DNA of 64,000 nucleotides from an uncultured Clostridia bacterium (GCA_947624165.1 CANQJC010000001.1:1-64000), one strand, 5' to 3'. Positions 41,411-50,731 are shown, numbered from the stretch's first letter. Numbers and translations are program-made. Notes: generated from the letters alone by a model not told the origin.

Positions 41411-42565
41411 ATGAAAAAAATAAAGGTAATGACAGTTTTCGGCACTCGTCCCGAAGCGATAAAAATGGCACCTCTCGCACTTGAACTGAAAAAATATGAC
41501 GAGATCGAACCGATCGTATGCGTAACGGCGCAGCATAGGCAGATGCTCGACCAGGTGCTTGAGATTTTCGGCATAACGCCCGATTACGACCTCGATATAA
41601 TGAAGGAGCGGCAGACGCTTGTCGGGATCACGTCGCGCGTTCTGGAGGGTCTCGACGAGGTAATAAAAAAGGAAAAGCCGGACGTCGTACTCGTACACGG
41701 CGACACATCGACGAGCTTCGTCGCCGCGCTCGCGGGATTTTACAATCAAGTCAAGGTCGGTCATGTGGAAGCGGGACTGCGCACGTATGACAAGTATTCG
41801 CCGTTTCCCGAGGAGATGAATCGTCAGCTTACGGGAAGAATAGCCGATTTAAACTTTTCTCCGACGCCGCAGAACAGACTGAATCTACTCAAGGAAAACG
41901 TTCCCGACGAGTCGATTTTTATTACTGGAAACACTGTCATAGACGCGATGAAAACTACCGTGCGCGACGATTACGCTTTTAAATGCGCCGCGCTTAACGA
42001 CCTTGATTTTAAGAATAAGCGCGTGATAATCGTCACGGCGCACAGACGTGAAAATCTGGGAGAGCCGCTTGAAAACATCTGCGCCGCGCTCAAGGAGATC
42101 GTCACGGATTATCCCGATACGGAAATCGTTTATCCCGTGCATTTAAATCCCGCGGTACGCGAAACGGTTTTCTCCGTTCTCGGCGGACTGGACAGGGTAC
42201 ATCTGATAGACCCGATAGACGTTGAGGATCTGCATAACGCCATGGCGCGCGGATATATGGTAATGACCGATTCCGGCGGCATACAAGAGGAGGCTCCGGC
42301 TCTTGCGAAGCCCGTGCTCGTGCTAAGACGCGAAACGGAGCGGCCCGAAGCGGTCGCGGCGGGTACGGTAAAAATCGCGGGCGTGGATAAGGATGAGATC
42401 GTTCGTCTTGCAAAAGAGCTTTTGGACGATAAAAACGCATATAATAAAATGGCGCGCGCCGCTAACCCTTACGGAGACGGCGAAGCGTCGAGAAGGACCG
42501 TCGAAGCGATCCTGTATTATTTCGGTATGCGCAACGCCGCGCCGGAAAATTTCAAAGCGAAATAA
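41411..42565 (+). CDS. wecB: UDP-N-acetylglucosamine 2-epimerase (non-hydrolysing)
   Basis: A 384-residue enzyme converting UDP-GlcNAc to UDP-ManNAc. It shows VFGTRPEAIKMAPL at the N-terminus, VHGDTSTSFVAALAGF, GHVEAGLRT and TDSGGIQEEAPALAKPVLVLR, all typical. UDP-ManNAc is used for teichoic-acid linkage units or capsular sugars. Gene order tagO-wecB recurs in Firmicutes. Confidence 0.95.
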   Translation: MKKIKVMTVFGTRPEAIKMAPLALELKKYDEIEPIVCVTAQHRQMLDQVLEIFGITPDYDLDIMKERQTLVGITSRVLEGLDEVIKKEKPDVVLVHGDTSTSFVAALAGFYNQVKVGHVEAGLRTYDKYSPFPEEMNRQLTGRIADLNFSPTPQNRLNLLKENVPDESIFITGNTVIDAMKTTVRDDYAFKCAALNDLDFKNKRVIIVTAHRRENLGEPLENICAALKEIVTDYPDTEIVYPVHLNPAVRETVFSVLGGLDRVHLIDPIDVEDLHNAMARGYMVMTDSGGIQEEAPALAKPVLVLRRETERPEAVAAGTVKIAGVDKDEIVRLAKELLDDKNAYNKMARAANPYGDGEASRRTVEAILYYFGMRNAAPENFKAK

Positions 42566-42596
42566 TTAAAATCTTTTTTATGAAGGAGGCGAGCAT

Positions 42597-43958
42597 ATGG
42601 ACGGCTTGATAGACAGCATAGAATATCTTATGCAAAAGCGCGACTATGTTCGCCTTCGTCAGCTTATAGAAGGTGAAAACGAAGCGGATCTGGCGGCTGT
42701 TTTCGACGAGCTTTTCGACCGTTACGGCGGTGAAAAACGCGATACTCTCGTAGTTTTGTTTCGGCTTCTTCCCAAGGACATGGCAGCCGAGACGTTTTCT
42801 CTCATGAACTCCGAAATGCAGGAGGAGCTTATCGGTACGTTCTCCGATAAGGAGCTTCGCGAAATCCTTGACGAGCTTTATATAGACGACACCGTCGACA
42901 TGATAGAGGAACTGCCCGCGAACGTTGTGGCGAGAATTTTAAAAAATTCCACAACGGGCGAGCGTAAGGCTATAAACGAGATATTGCGTTATCCCCGCGA
43001 CAGCGCGGGAAGTATAATGACTATCGAATACGTAAGTCTCCATAAGGATATGACCGTTTCGGAAGCGTTTGAAAAAATACGCAAGGTGGGCGTGAACAAG
43101 GAAACGATATATACCTGCTATGTCACGGAGAACAGACGGCTCATAGGCGTTGTCACGGTAAAGGGATTGTTTATGGCGGAGGAGGACGCGAGGATCTTCG
43201 ACGTTATGGAAACTAACCTCATTTGCGTCGATACTCACGAGGATAAGGAAGTCGTGGCAAATATGTTCGCGAAATACGATTTTCTCGCGCTGCCTGTTGT
43301 CGACAAGGATATGAGACTTGTCGGCATCGTCACTTTCGACGACGCGATGGAAGTAATACAAGAGGAGAATACCGAGGACGTAAGAAAAATGGCTGCTATC
43401 GCGCCGAGCGAGGAAACATATTTCCGTACCGGCGTATTTAAACACGCGCGTAACAGGGTATTGTGGCTGCTGATATTTATGATCTCTGCGTTCATAACGC
43501 AGAGACTGCTGACGCATTACGAAAACATACTTCTCGCCGTGCCGACGCTTGTCCCTCTGATGCCGATGATAACGGACACGGGAGGAAACTGCGGTTCGCA
43601 AAGCTCCACCATGATAATACGCGGACTCGCGCTGTCGGAAATACGATTTTCGGATTTCTTCAAGCTTGTGTTTAAGGAATTCAGGATTGCAATAATGGTA
43701 AGCTCGGTGCTTGCCGTTGTCGCGGGAATAATGACGTATTTCCTCTGCGACCGCGATATCCTTACCGCCGTCGTGATCGTCGCGGCGATAATATGCACCG
43801 TGATAATGGCAAAGCTCATCGGAGCGGCTCTGCCGATGTTGGCGAAACGCGTAGGTCTCGACCCCGCGCTCATGGCTTCGCCGCTTATAACGACCATTGT
43901 GGATTGCTGCTCCATATTTATATATTTCAACATAGCGGCGTACGTATTTAATTTATAA
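42597..43958 (+). CDS. mgtE: MgtE-type magnesium transporter
   Basis: A 453-residue Mg2+ channel-type transporter. The N-terminal superhelical domain is followed by two CBS domains at about 130-250, and five membrane helices from about 285 with PLMPMITDTGGNCGSQSST, the pore signature, near residue 325. Mg2+ binding by the N and CBS domains normally closes the pore. GAAGGAGG precedes the ATG. It is followed by a GNAT gene after 14 bases. Confidence 0.95.
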   Translation: MDGLIDSIEYLMQKRDYVRLRQLIEGENEADLAAVFDELFDRYGGEKRDTLVVLFRLLPKDMAAETFSLMNSEMQEELIGTFSDKELREILDELYIDDTVDMIEELPANVVARILKNSTTGERKAINEILRYPRDSAGSIMTIEYVSLHKDMTVSEAFEKIRKVGVNKETIYTCYVTENRRLIGVVTVKGLFMAEEDARIFDVMETNLICVDTHEDKEVVANMFAKYDFLALPVVDKDMRLVGIVTFDDAMEVIQEENTEDVRKMAAIAPSEETYFRTGVFKHARNRVLWLLIFMISAFITQRLLTHYENILLAVPTLVPLMPMITDTGGNCGSQSSTMIIRGLALSEIRFSDFFKLVFKEFRIAIMVSSVLAVVAGIMTYFLCDRDILTAVVIVAAIICTVIMAKLIGAALPMLAKRVGLDPALMASPLITTIVDCCSIFIYFNIAAYVFNL

Positions 43959-43972
43959 ACGGAGGGACGACA

Positions 43973-44437
43973 ATGGATATACGCAGAGCGGTAAAAAGCG
44001 ATATTAAAAGAATAGACGATCTTCTTTTGCAGGTCCTTACGGTACATCATAACGGCAGACCCGATTTATTTAAGCCCGACTGCCGAAAGTACAGCGACGC
44101 GGAGCTTGAGGAGATCATAAATGACGACGCGCGCCCGATTTTCGTCGCGGACGACGGCGAAGTGAAGGGGTACGCGTTCTGTATAATAAAGGAAGAGAAA
44201 AACAACAACGTTCTCACCGACCGTAAAACGCTGTACATAGATGACTTATGCGTGGACGAAAACAGCAGGGGAGAGCACATCGGAAGCGCGCTTTATGAAT
44301 TCGTAAAGCGGTATGCGAAAAGCATAGCTTGTAACAGCGTCACGCTGAACGTCTGGGAATGTAACGGCGGCGCGCGGGCTTTTTATGAAAAGCTCGGTTT
44401 AAAGCCTATGAAAACAACAATGGAAGAGATATTATAA
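43973..44437 (+). CDS. GNAT family N-acetyltransferase
   Basis: A 154-residue acetyltransferase. The family's N-terminal alpha/beta unit DIRRAVKSDIKRIDDLL is followed by a central strand ending LYIDDLCVDENSRGEHIGSALY, whose RGxxIG loop binds acetyl-CoA, and by TLNVWECNGGARAFYEKLG. Acceptor unknown. It shares a transcript with mgtE and ends in a terminator that also serves the convergent GH2 gene. Confidence 0.9.
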   Translation: MDIRRAVKSDIKRIDDLLLQVLTVHHNGRPDLFKPDCRKYSDAELEEIINDDARPIFVADDGEVKGYAFCIIKEEKNNNVLTDRKTLYIDDLCVDENSRGEHIGSALYEFVKRYAKSIACNSVTLNVWECNGGARAFYEKLGLKPMKTTMEEIL

Positions 44438-44448
44438 AAAAGACAAAC

Positions 44449-44483
44449 AAAAAGGAGACGCCGGATTTCGGCGTCTCCTTTTT
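44449..44483. terminator. Bidirectional terminator containing the GH2 stop codon
   Basis: AAAAAGGAGACGCCG (44449-44463) and CGGCGTCTCCTTTTT (44469-44483) form a perfect 15-bp stem. The stop codon of the convergent gene (44482-44484) overlaps the stem foot. Confidence 0.92.
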
Positions 44484-47211
44484 AATCGGTTATTTCCACC
44501 GGCTTTGTAATCCCGGCGTTCGCTCCCTTACTTTCGGTATATATGATAAGCGTTATATCCGTCTCGCCGCGTATGTCGGAAATATCCATATAAACGGTTT
44601 CGCCGTGCGGACATTCCCCGCTGAATTTCAAGACCCCGCCGATGAAAATTTCAACTTCGTTTCCCGTCACCTCGCGGAAAATAATGTGATTGTCGTCCGC
44701 GCCGACTGTGACGCGCGTCTTATACAGACCGTATCCCTGCGCGCCGCTAAGCATATCGTCGCGTCCGTTTCCGACGGTCACGACACTCCACGTATTCATG
44801 TCGCTGTCCGTGATTTTTGCGTCCGGGTCGGGACGGGCTTCGGTTACGATTTCCGCTCTGCGCCACGTCGATATATAACGTTCGCTGACGGAAGGAATAA
44901 ATATCGGCTTGCGTTCGTTTTCAATCGATTTGACCTCGGCTTGCGCCGACAAAAGACCGTCGGACTCGGCGGTCAATACCACTCTGTCCGCTCCGTCCGT
45001 TTGCTTTACGATTACCTGACACAGCCCGTTAAAAAGACGGCGTTCGTCAGCCTTGTCCGGCTCGTGCGAATTTGGGTCGCCGTTGCCGACGCCTATTATC
45101 TCGCCGCCCTTCGCCGTGAATTTTATCAGGTTGTTCGCCGTCGGGACGGGAAAACCTTTTTCGTCCGAAACGGAAATATTGAATATCGCCGCGTCGTCCG
45201 AAGCGTCGTATACATGCTCCGTACACGGCGTTATGATGATTTTTTTCGCTTCGCCCGCGGTCGTGACCTCGTCGGAGCAGACGGGCGCGCCGTCAATATA
45301 ACCGACCATTTTCAGAGTACCGCTTTCAAAAGGAACGTACCAGTCAGCCATATCGTATTTATCGACCTTCTTTTTGCCGAGCGTCCTGCCGTTGAGGAAA
45401 AGCTCCGCTTCCGCGCAGTTCGTGTGCGTCATTACGCGCACTCTTTCTCCTTCAGCAAAGTTCCAGTGCGGGACGATATGGATCATAGGCTCGTCCGTAA
45501 AGAAGGATTTGTTTAAGTAAAAAGCGTCCTTTTTAAAGCCGCACGTGTCCATAATGCCGAATTGCGTGCTTATTGACGGCCATTCGAAGGGCGTCGGTTC
45601 GCCGCGGTAATCGAAGCCTGTCCAAATAAACAAGCCCATTATATGTTCGCGTATGTCGACCTGCTTGAATCCGTCGCGGTAGGTATTTCCCCACGGTGCG
45701 GCTTCGCTGTCATAGCAGTCTATCACATTTTTCGAATGATCCGTCTTATACACTCCTCGCGTCTCGAACGAGCTGTCGTTTTCGCTTCCGAGCATCGGCA
45801 TATGAGGGTATTTCGCGCGGAAATCGTCATAAATATGCGTATTGTAGTTAATGCCGGTAATATCCAGCGCGTCTGCCGCGCCGTCGTCGCTCGTTATACC
45901 CGTGTTCATCGCGCCGAGCAGGAAACGGGTCGGGTCGAGCTTTTTTATTTCAAGCCGGAGCCTTTGCGCCAGCTTTCTGCCCGTCGGCGTACCTTGCAGC
46001 GGTTCCTCGTTAAACAGCGAATACATTACCACGCACGGGTGGTTACGGTCGCGCGTTACCATATCGCGTACCTGATTTATTCCGTCCGGCGAGGAATTGA
46101 AGCTGCGGTTTTCGTCCATGACGAGCAATCCGTACTTGTCGCAGTAATCGAGTATTTCACTGTTTGGATTACCGTGCGCGGAACGGTAAGCGTTTGAACC
46201 CATTTCCTTAAGCAGCCGTATTCTGTATTCGTTTACTCTCTTCGGTACGGCTACGCCCACACCCGCATGATCCTGATGATTGCACGTCCCGAACAGTGTG
46301 ACGCGTCTGCCGTTGAGGAAAAATCCGTTGTCGGGATCGACGGAAATCGTACGGAATCCGAAGTTGTTTGACACGCTGTCCGTAAGACAGCCGTTTTCAT
46401 ATACCTCGCTTATCATAGTGTACAGATTCGGCGCGTCGATATCCCACAGCAGAGGACTGTAAGTCAGTACGCTTTGGACGATTTTGACCGCCGAACCGCT
46501 GTCCGCCGAGAAATCCGTTTCGCTTTTGCCGACGGTATTATTTTTTTTGTCGAGTATATATGTTTTGAGCGTAAAGCTCTTCTTTTCGCACGACGTATTT
46601 TCGATCGTAGTGTCCGTGAGCGCGTCCCATACGTCGGCTGTCTTTTTTTCGGGGTGAACAAAAACGCCTCGGTGCGCGATATGAAGCGGATTTTTCTTGT
46701 AAAGCGTTACGTCGCGGTATATGCCCGCGCCCTCGTACCACCAGCCCTCCGTCACGTCGGCGTCGACAAATATTGTGAGGTCGTTTATTTGCTCGCCGTA
46801 AAGTGCCATATCGGTCGCGTCGGCTGTGAACGAGTTATAGCCGCCGAAATTCCTTGCGATGACCGAACCGTTAAGGTAAACGACGGCGTGAGAAGAAATG
46901 CCGCCGAACTCTATCAGGATCTGCTTTCCTCTGTCGTCCTCTCCGAGACGGAAGCGTTTTGAGTACCATGCCTTGCCGCGTTCCTTGTATCCCTGCGACG
47001 GTCCCCATTTTTCGTCGAACGGTGAATAAACAGCCCAGTCGTGCGGAAGGTCGACCGTCTCCCAGCCGCTTTTGTCATGATCCGGCGAAGCCGCGCCCGT
47101 CGCGCCGCCGGCTTTTGAAGCCATATAACATTCCGTATGGGAACGCGTTCGGCTTTCGGTTATGTCTCCTTTATGAAATTTCCAATCTCTGTTTAAACTG
47201 AATTTTTCCAT
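44482..47211 (-). CDS. Glycoside hydrolase family 2 protein (beta-galactosidase-like)
   Basis: A 909-residue cytoplasmic enzyme with the standard GH2 order: sugar-binding jelly roll (LPHDWAVYSPFDEKWGPSQGY, two parts), immunoglobulin-like domain, TIM barrel from about 290, and further beta domains to the end, including a DUF4982-like part. Catalytic residues are clear: acid/base Glu402 in SLFNEEP and nucleophile Glu477 in LGSEND. Substrate could be a beta-galactoside or a beta-glucuronide; this part of the family is not separable by eye. No signal peptide. AAGGAG precedes the ATG at 47211, and a DUF6472 gene lies 16 bases upstream in the same operon. Confidence 0.92.
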   Translation of the reverse strand: MEKFSLNRDWKFHKGDITESRTRSHTECYMASKAGGATGAASPDHDKSGWETVDLPHDWAVYSPFDEKWGPSQGYKERGKAWYSKRFRLGEDDRGKQILIEFGGISSHAVVYLNGSVIARNFGGYNSFTADATDMALYGEQINDLTIFVDADVTEGWWYEGAGIYRDVTLYKKNPLHIAHRGVFVHPEKKTADVWDALTDTTIENTSCEKKSFTLKTYILDKKNNTVGKSETDFSADSGSAVKIVQSVLTYSPLLWDIDAPNLYTMISEVYENGCLTDSVSNNFGFRTISVDPDNGFFLNGRRVTLFGTCNHQDHAGVGVAVPKRVNEYRIRLLKEMGSNAYRSAHGNPNSEILDYCDKYGLLVMDENRSFNSSPDGINQVRDMVTRDRNHPCVVMYSLFNEEPLQGTPTGRKLAQRLRLEIKKLDPTRFLLGAMNTGITSDDGAADALDITGINYNTHIYDDFRAKYPHMPMLGSENDSSFETRGVYKTDHSKNVIDCYDSEAAPWGNTYRDGFKQVDIREHIMGLFIWTGFDYRGEPTPFEWPSISTQFGIMDTCGFKKDAFYLNKSFFTDEPMIHIVPHWNFAEGERVRVMTHTNCAEAELFLNGRTLGKKKVDKYDMADWYVPFESGTLKMVGYIDGAPVCSDEVTTAGEAKKIIITPCTEHVYDASDDAAIFNISVSDEKGFPVPTANNLIKFTAKGGEIIGVGNGDPNSHEPDKADERRLFNGLCQVIVKQTDGADRVVLTAESDGLLSAQAEVKSIENERKPIFIPSVSERYISTWRRAEIVTEARPDPDAKITDSDMNTWSVVTVGNGRDDMLSGAQGYGLYKTRVTVGADDNHIIFREVTGNEVEIFIGGVLKFSGECPHGETVYMDISDIRGETDITLIIYTESKGANAGITKPVEITD

Positions 47212-47227
47212 GTCGATCTCCTTGGGT

Positions 47228-47404
47228 TTAGTTTTGCTTTCTTACGATGGTATAATCGTCGCCTTGTCTGAAATAACGGCATCTTTTTCCTTTTTGCGTC
47301 AGAAAGGCGTACATTTCGTCCTCGTCGAGCGGGACGGAGCAGCACATGCAGTCGTATTCCTCGTCATAATAAAGATTCATGCAGTATTCGCAATCGTTTT
47401 CCAT
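47228..47404 (-). CDS. Small DUF6472 family protein
   Basis: A 58-residue Cys-rich protein, MENDCEYCMNLYYDEEYDCM and onward, ending YTIVRKQN. Cys are at positions 5, 8, 19, 21, 22 and 42. The pattern CxYCxNYxYDEEY...LDEDEM matches DUF6472 as known from Clostridia, where function is unknown and a metal-binding knuckle is likely. GAGGTGA lies four bases before the ATG at 47404, and a promoter lies at 47430-47458. It is the first gene of the GH2 operon. Confidence 0.85.
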   Translation of the reverse strand: MENDCEYCMNLYYDEEYDCMCCSVPLDEDEMYAFLTQKGKRCRYFRQGDDYTIVRKQN

Positions 47405-47429
47405 TTTCTCACCTCATTTTTCCCGATAT

Positions 47430-47458
47430 ATTCTATCATAAATATTCCATACATTCAA
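47430..47458 (-). promoter_or_regulatory. Promoter of the DUF6472-GH2 operon
   Basis: Minus strand TTGAAT (47458-47453), 17 bases, TAGAAT (47435-47430). Start codon 26 bases beyond. Confidence 0.7.
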
Positions 47459-47506
47459 TCATTTTCATAAAAATAAACCGCCTGCCGCATGAAGAATACA
47501 TTACCA

Positions 47507-47535
47507 TTGAAACTCTTTTGCAAAAGTGCTATTAT
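47507..47535 (+). promoter_or_regulatory. Promoter of the CAP-domain gene
   Basis: TTGAAA (47507-47512), 17 bases, TATTAT (47530-47535). Confidence 0.7.
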
Positions 47536-47589
47536 ACGGTTGCGGTAAGAATAAATACCGCAGAAAAATATATGAAAGGATGACTGAAA

Positions 47590-48405
47590 ATGTCAATTTT
47601 TCCATCGCTCCTTTTGTCGCTTGCACTGTCATGCCAGTCCGTACCGGCGGGATGCGTCGGCTCGCAAAACGGCGCGAATGCCAACGCGGTACTCGAACGG
47701 CATATCGCAAGCCTGAAGGACACGCTCTGTTCAGTGGGCGTGCAGCTTCCATCAAAAGATAAATATGCTTCGCTTGAGAAGTTTTTAAACGATTGCTTCG
47801 GAGAGGGAGGTTCCTGCGGTAACGAAGCTTCGCCCGCACCCGCGCCCGAAGCAACGCCTAAGCCGACCCCTCAGCCGACGGCTGCGCCCGTTCCGACGGC
47901 AACGCCCAAACCGACGGCTGCGCCCGTTCCGACGGCTGCACCTATGCCGACAGCGACACCCAAGCCGACGGCAACGCCCAAGCCGACGGCTGCACCCGTT
48001 CCGACGGCAACGCCCAAGCCGTCTCAAGGAAATTCCTCATACGCGTATGAGGTGATAGAGCTTGTGAATGTGGAACGCGCAAGATACGGGCTGTCCGCAC
48101 TCTCGCCGGACGATACTCTTATGAGCGCGGCTGACGAACGCGCCGCAGAAATCGTAAGGAGCTTTTCTCATACGCGCCCGAACGGCTCGAAGTTCAGTAC
48201 GGTTTTGTCCGAATACGGTGTAAGCTACCGCCACGCAGGAGAGAATATCGCATACGGACAGGGAAGCCCGTCCGAGGTAGTGAACGCGTGGATGAATTCC
48301 TCGGGACACAGAGCGAACATATTAAACGGTTCGTATACAAAAATAGGCGTGGGCTGCCGTAAATCCGGCGGTACATATTACTGGTCTCAGTTGTTTACGG
48401 GATAA
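47590..48405 (+). CDS. CAP-domain (YkwD-like) secreted protein with P/T/A repeat linker
   Basis: A 271-residue protein. The short hydrophobic N-terminus (FPSLLLSLALSCQSV) could be a signal sequence, though it lacks a basic start and its Cys context is unusual. A Cys-containing helical part is followed by a linker of PTAAPVPTATPKPT-type repeats at about 78-143, then a CAP/SCP domain with FSHTRPNGSKFSTVL, HAGENIAYG and GHRANIL. CAP proteins of this class are extracellular and of unclear function in bacteria. The gene is a single unit with its own promoter and terminator. Confidence 0.85.
   Translation: MSIFPSLLLSLALSCQSVPAGCVGSQNGANANAVLERHIASLKDTLCSVGVQLPSKDKYASLEKFLNDCFGEGGSCGNEASPAPAPEATPKPTPQPTAAPVPTATPKPTAAPVPTAAPMPTATPKPTATPKPTAAPVPTATPKPSQGNSSYAYEVIELVNVERARYGLSALSPDDTLMSAADERAAEIVRSFSHTRPNGSKFSTVLSEYGVSYRHAGENIAYGQGSPSEVVNAWMNSSGHRANILNGSYTKIGVGCRKSGGTYYWSQLFTG
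47851..48021 (+). repeat. Tandem coding repeat in the CAP protein linker
   Basis: Degenerate copies of a unit near 36 bases, with shorter 18-base subunits, encode alternating PTAAPVPTATPK blocks. Such repeats often change copy number between strains. Confidence 0.8.
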
Positions 48406-48435
48406 AAAACGCGGACTATATGTCCGCGTTTTTTT
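48404..48435. terminator. Terminator between CAP gene and kdgK (convergent)
   Basis: CGCGGAC (48410-48416) pairs with GTCCGCG (48422-48428) and the stem is extended by an A6/T7 run on both sides, so it can act on both strands. Confidence 0.9.
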
Positions 48436-48446
48436 AAGATTTATTT

Positions 48447-49475
48447 TCATCTTACCATTTCATCTTGACGTCCCGTAGACTTATGAGACTTTATAATAGC
48501 CTCGACCTCGTCTATCGAGCTTATGGACATATCGCCCGAAACGGTGTTCTTTATCGCGCTCAGAGCGTTTCCGTAAGACATTGCTCCTTCGATGTCCATT
48601 CCGGCGAGAATACCGTAAAGCACGCCCGCCACATACGCGTCGCCGCTTCCCACGCGGTCGATCACTTCTATGTTTTCGTAAGGCGGTTCCTCGTAGAAGT
48701 TACCGTCACAGTAAATGCGCGAGCCGAAATTATGCTTTGTCGGACTTACGACCTCGCGCTTTGTCGTCGCGACGATTTTGCAGCCGTATGTATCGGCGTA
48801 ACCCTTCATGATTTCGTCGAGAGTGCCGGTCCTTTGGAGCATTCTTCTCGACGTCTCCTCCGAAACAAAGAGAATATCCACGAGCGGGAATATTTTCTCG
48901 ATCACGCTTCTCGCTTCCTCTTCGCTCCACAATGTCGCGCGGTAGTTTACGTCGAAGCTTATCGCCACGCCGTGGCGTTTCATAAGCTTGATCATGCTGA
49001 GCGCGGTTTCTCTGAGATTCGGGTCGAGAGCAAGCGAGATGGAACTGATATGGAAAACTCTCGGCTTCTCGTAAATGTCGTCGGGGATCTCCGAAAGCTT
49101 CAAAGAGCATACGGACGCGTTCGCGCGGTCATATACGACAGCCGATTTTCTCGGATAAACGCCGCTTTCGTAATAATAAATTCCAAGACGCTTCGTATCG
49201 CTCGTATCCCATACAACGTAGCGGTCGGATACGTTGCCGTAGCGAATACGTCTCGCGATAAAGTGTCCCATTTTGTTTTTCGGGAGCTTTGTAACGATCG
49301 CCGCACGTATACCGAGATTCGCCGCGCCGGACGCGACGTTAAACTCCGAGCCGCCGCAGTTTTTCTCAAACGTCTCGCTTTGCGAGATCTTATCCTTGTT
49401 GGGCGGCGACAGACGAAGCATTACCTCGCCGAAGCTTATCAGATCGTATTCTGCGTTTTCTTTAATAAAATCCAT
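48447..49475 (-). CDS. kdgK: PfkB-family sugar kinase, 2-keto-3-deoxygluconate kinase-like
   Basis: A 342-residue ribokinase-fold enzyme that would phosphorylate 2-keto-3-deoxygluconate. It opens with LISFGEVMLRLSPP and has GGSEFNVASGAANLG for substrate binding and DRVGSGDAYVAGV with catalytic Asp279. The similarity to KdgK is by overall pattern; a different keto-acid sugar is possible. Product would feed the galacturonate route suggested by the genes at 50.7-53.5 kb. GGAGGAG precedes the ATG. A canonical promoter lies at 49516-49544. Confidence 0.85.
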   Translation of the reverse strand: MDFIKENAEYDLISFGEVMLRLSPPNKDKISQSETFEKNCGGSEFNVASGAANLGIRAAIVTKLPKNKMGHFIARRIRYGNVSDRYVVWDTSDTKRLGIYYYESGVYPRKSAVVYDRANASVCSLKLSEIPDDIYEKPRVFHISSISLALDPNLRETALSMIKLMKRHGVAISFDVNYRATLWSEEEARSVIEKIFPLVDILFVSEETSRRMLQRTGTLDEIMKGYADTYGCKIVATTKREVVSPTKHNFGSRIYCDGNFYEEPPYENIEVIDRVGSGDAYVAGVLYGILAGMDIEGAMSYGNALSAIKNTVSGDMSISSIDEVEAIIKSHKSTGRQDEMVR

Positions 49476-49515
49476 AAAATCTCCTCCGTTCTCTTTAATT
49501 TATTCTTATGGTTTA

Positions 49516-49544
49516 ATTATACAATATTTACGCTCAATAGTCAA
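49516..49544 (-). promoter_or_regulatory. Promoter of kdgK
   Basis: Minus strand TTGACT (49544-49539), 17 bases, TATAAT (49521-49516). Confidence 0.85.
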
Positions 49545-49679
49545 TCTTTATTGTAAAATTTATATAACGCGCGTATAAAAAATTTGTCGTATTATTTGGT
49601 GATTTTTATCGTTTTCTGCTTGATATTTTTTTCGCATAATGGTAATATATTTATAGTTTTAAATGCGGGGGTAAAAGAA

Positions 49680-50669
49680 ATGAGTGATAAACAGCTGAGC
49701 CTGCTGCTGAAGGCGGCGGTCGCTTTTTTAATATTATCGGTTGCGTTCTGCGTAATATCGTTCTGCGCTCACCCCAAGGGCGAGGATAAATACGAGATAT
49801 CCCAAAGGATCGAAATGACGGCTCCGCCGACAGCCGCTCCGTTACCCGTCTCCGCGCCGCCGACCATGTCTCCCGACGCCGCGTCCGAGCAGAATACCGT
49901 ATCGGAAAACGGTGCCGACACGACGGAAACGAAAAAAATAATCGTGCTCGACCCAGGACACGGAAAATCGTCGTCTCAAATGAGCGCGGAGGAAAAGGAA
50001 AACGAGGGATATGAATATAACGAAGCGCGCGGCAGCTGGGGAGAGTGGCGTCACTACAAAAACGGCACATTCGGCGACGACTGTCACGGCGAAGACTGCA
50101 CGCACCTCGCGCCCGAGGGCGGCTCGTGCTGGTATCCGATGGGCGAGGGCGACCGCGATACCGAACCCGAAATAACGCTTCGTAACGCGCTTGCGGCAAA
50201 AGCGCGTCTTGAGGAGCTTGGCTACGAGGTTCGCATGACCCGTTCTTCAAACGACGAGAATCCGTCGATGAACAAACGCGTCTCGTTCTGCTTCCCGAAT
50301 AACGACATAACCTCGCAGCCGGACGCGACGGCTTACATATGCATACATTCAAATGCCGGCGGCGGGCGCGGCAGCTCATATATAAGCCTGTCGGGACCCT
50401 ACGGACAGAAATATATCTCCGACAGCTTTGCGGAGGAATCAAACGAGTTCGGACGTTCGCTCAACGCCGCCGTGTGCGAAGCGTCGGGACTTAGAGAAAA
50501 CGCGCCGATAGATACTCCGTATTTGATACTGTTTAACAAATGCCCCGTGCCGATAGCGTATCTCGAAATAGGATTTTACGACGACCCGTCCGATCTCGCC
50601 ATACTCAGGGAGTCGTCGGATTCGGTTGGAAAAGCGATAGCCGACGCGGTACGCGCTTTTTATCCGTGA
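49680..50669 (+). CDS. Membrane-anchored N-acetylmuramoyl-L-alanine amidase (Amidase_3)
   Basis: A 329-residue wall hydrolase. An N-terminal helix (AAVAFLILSVAFCVISFC) anchors it, then a P/A/S/T-rich linker, then an Amidase_3 domain with IIVLDPGHGKSS near residue 82, EITLRNALAAKARLEELGY, ICIHSNAGG and YLEIGFYDDPSD. Zn ligands are the His of DPGHG, the Glu of EITL and the His of IHSNA. An insert of about 40 residues with three Cys and two His (CHGEDCTHL and nearby) separates the first two. The start at 49680 follows a GGGGG site; the frame goes up to 49584 without support. It is divergent from kdgK, with no separate promoter clear enough to list. Confidence 0.9.
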   Translation: MSDKQLSLLLKAAVAFLILSVAFCVISFCAHPKGEDKYEISQRIEMTAPPTAAPLPVSAPPTMSPDAASEQNTVSENGADTTETKKIIVLDPGHGKSSSQMSAEEKENEGYEYNEARGSWGEWRHYKNGTFGDDCHGEDCTHLAPEGGSCWYPMGEGDRDTEPEITLRNALAAKARLEELGYEVRMTRSSNDENPSMNKRVSFCFPNNDITSQPDATAYICIHSNAGGGRGSSYISLSGPYGQKYISDSFAEESNEFGRSLNAAVCEASGLRENAPIDTPYLILFNKCPVPIAYLEIGFYDDPSDLAILRESSDSVGKAIADAVRAFYP

Positions 50670-50702
50670 CGTAATTAAATAAAAAATAACCGCAATTTTA
50701 TA

Positions 50703-50731
50703 TTGTTTCAAAAAGAAAATAGTGGTATACT
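50703..50731 (+). promoter_or_regulatory. Promoter of the GH4-uxaC genes
   Basis: TTGTTT (50703-50708), 17 bases, TATACT (50726-50731), 31 bases before the GH4 start. Confidence 0.6.
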
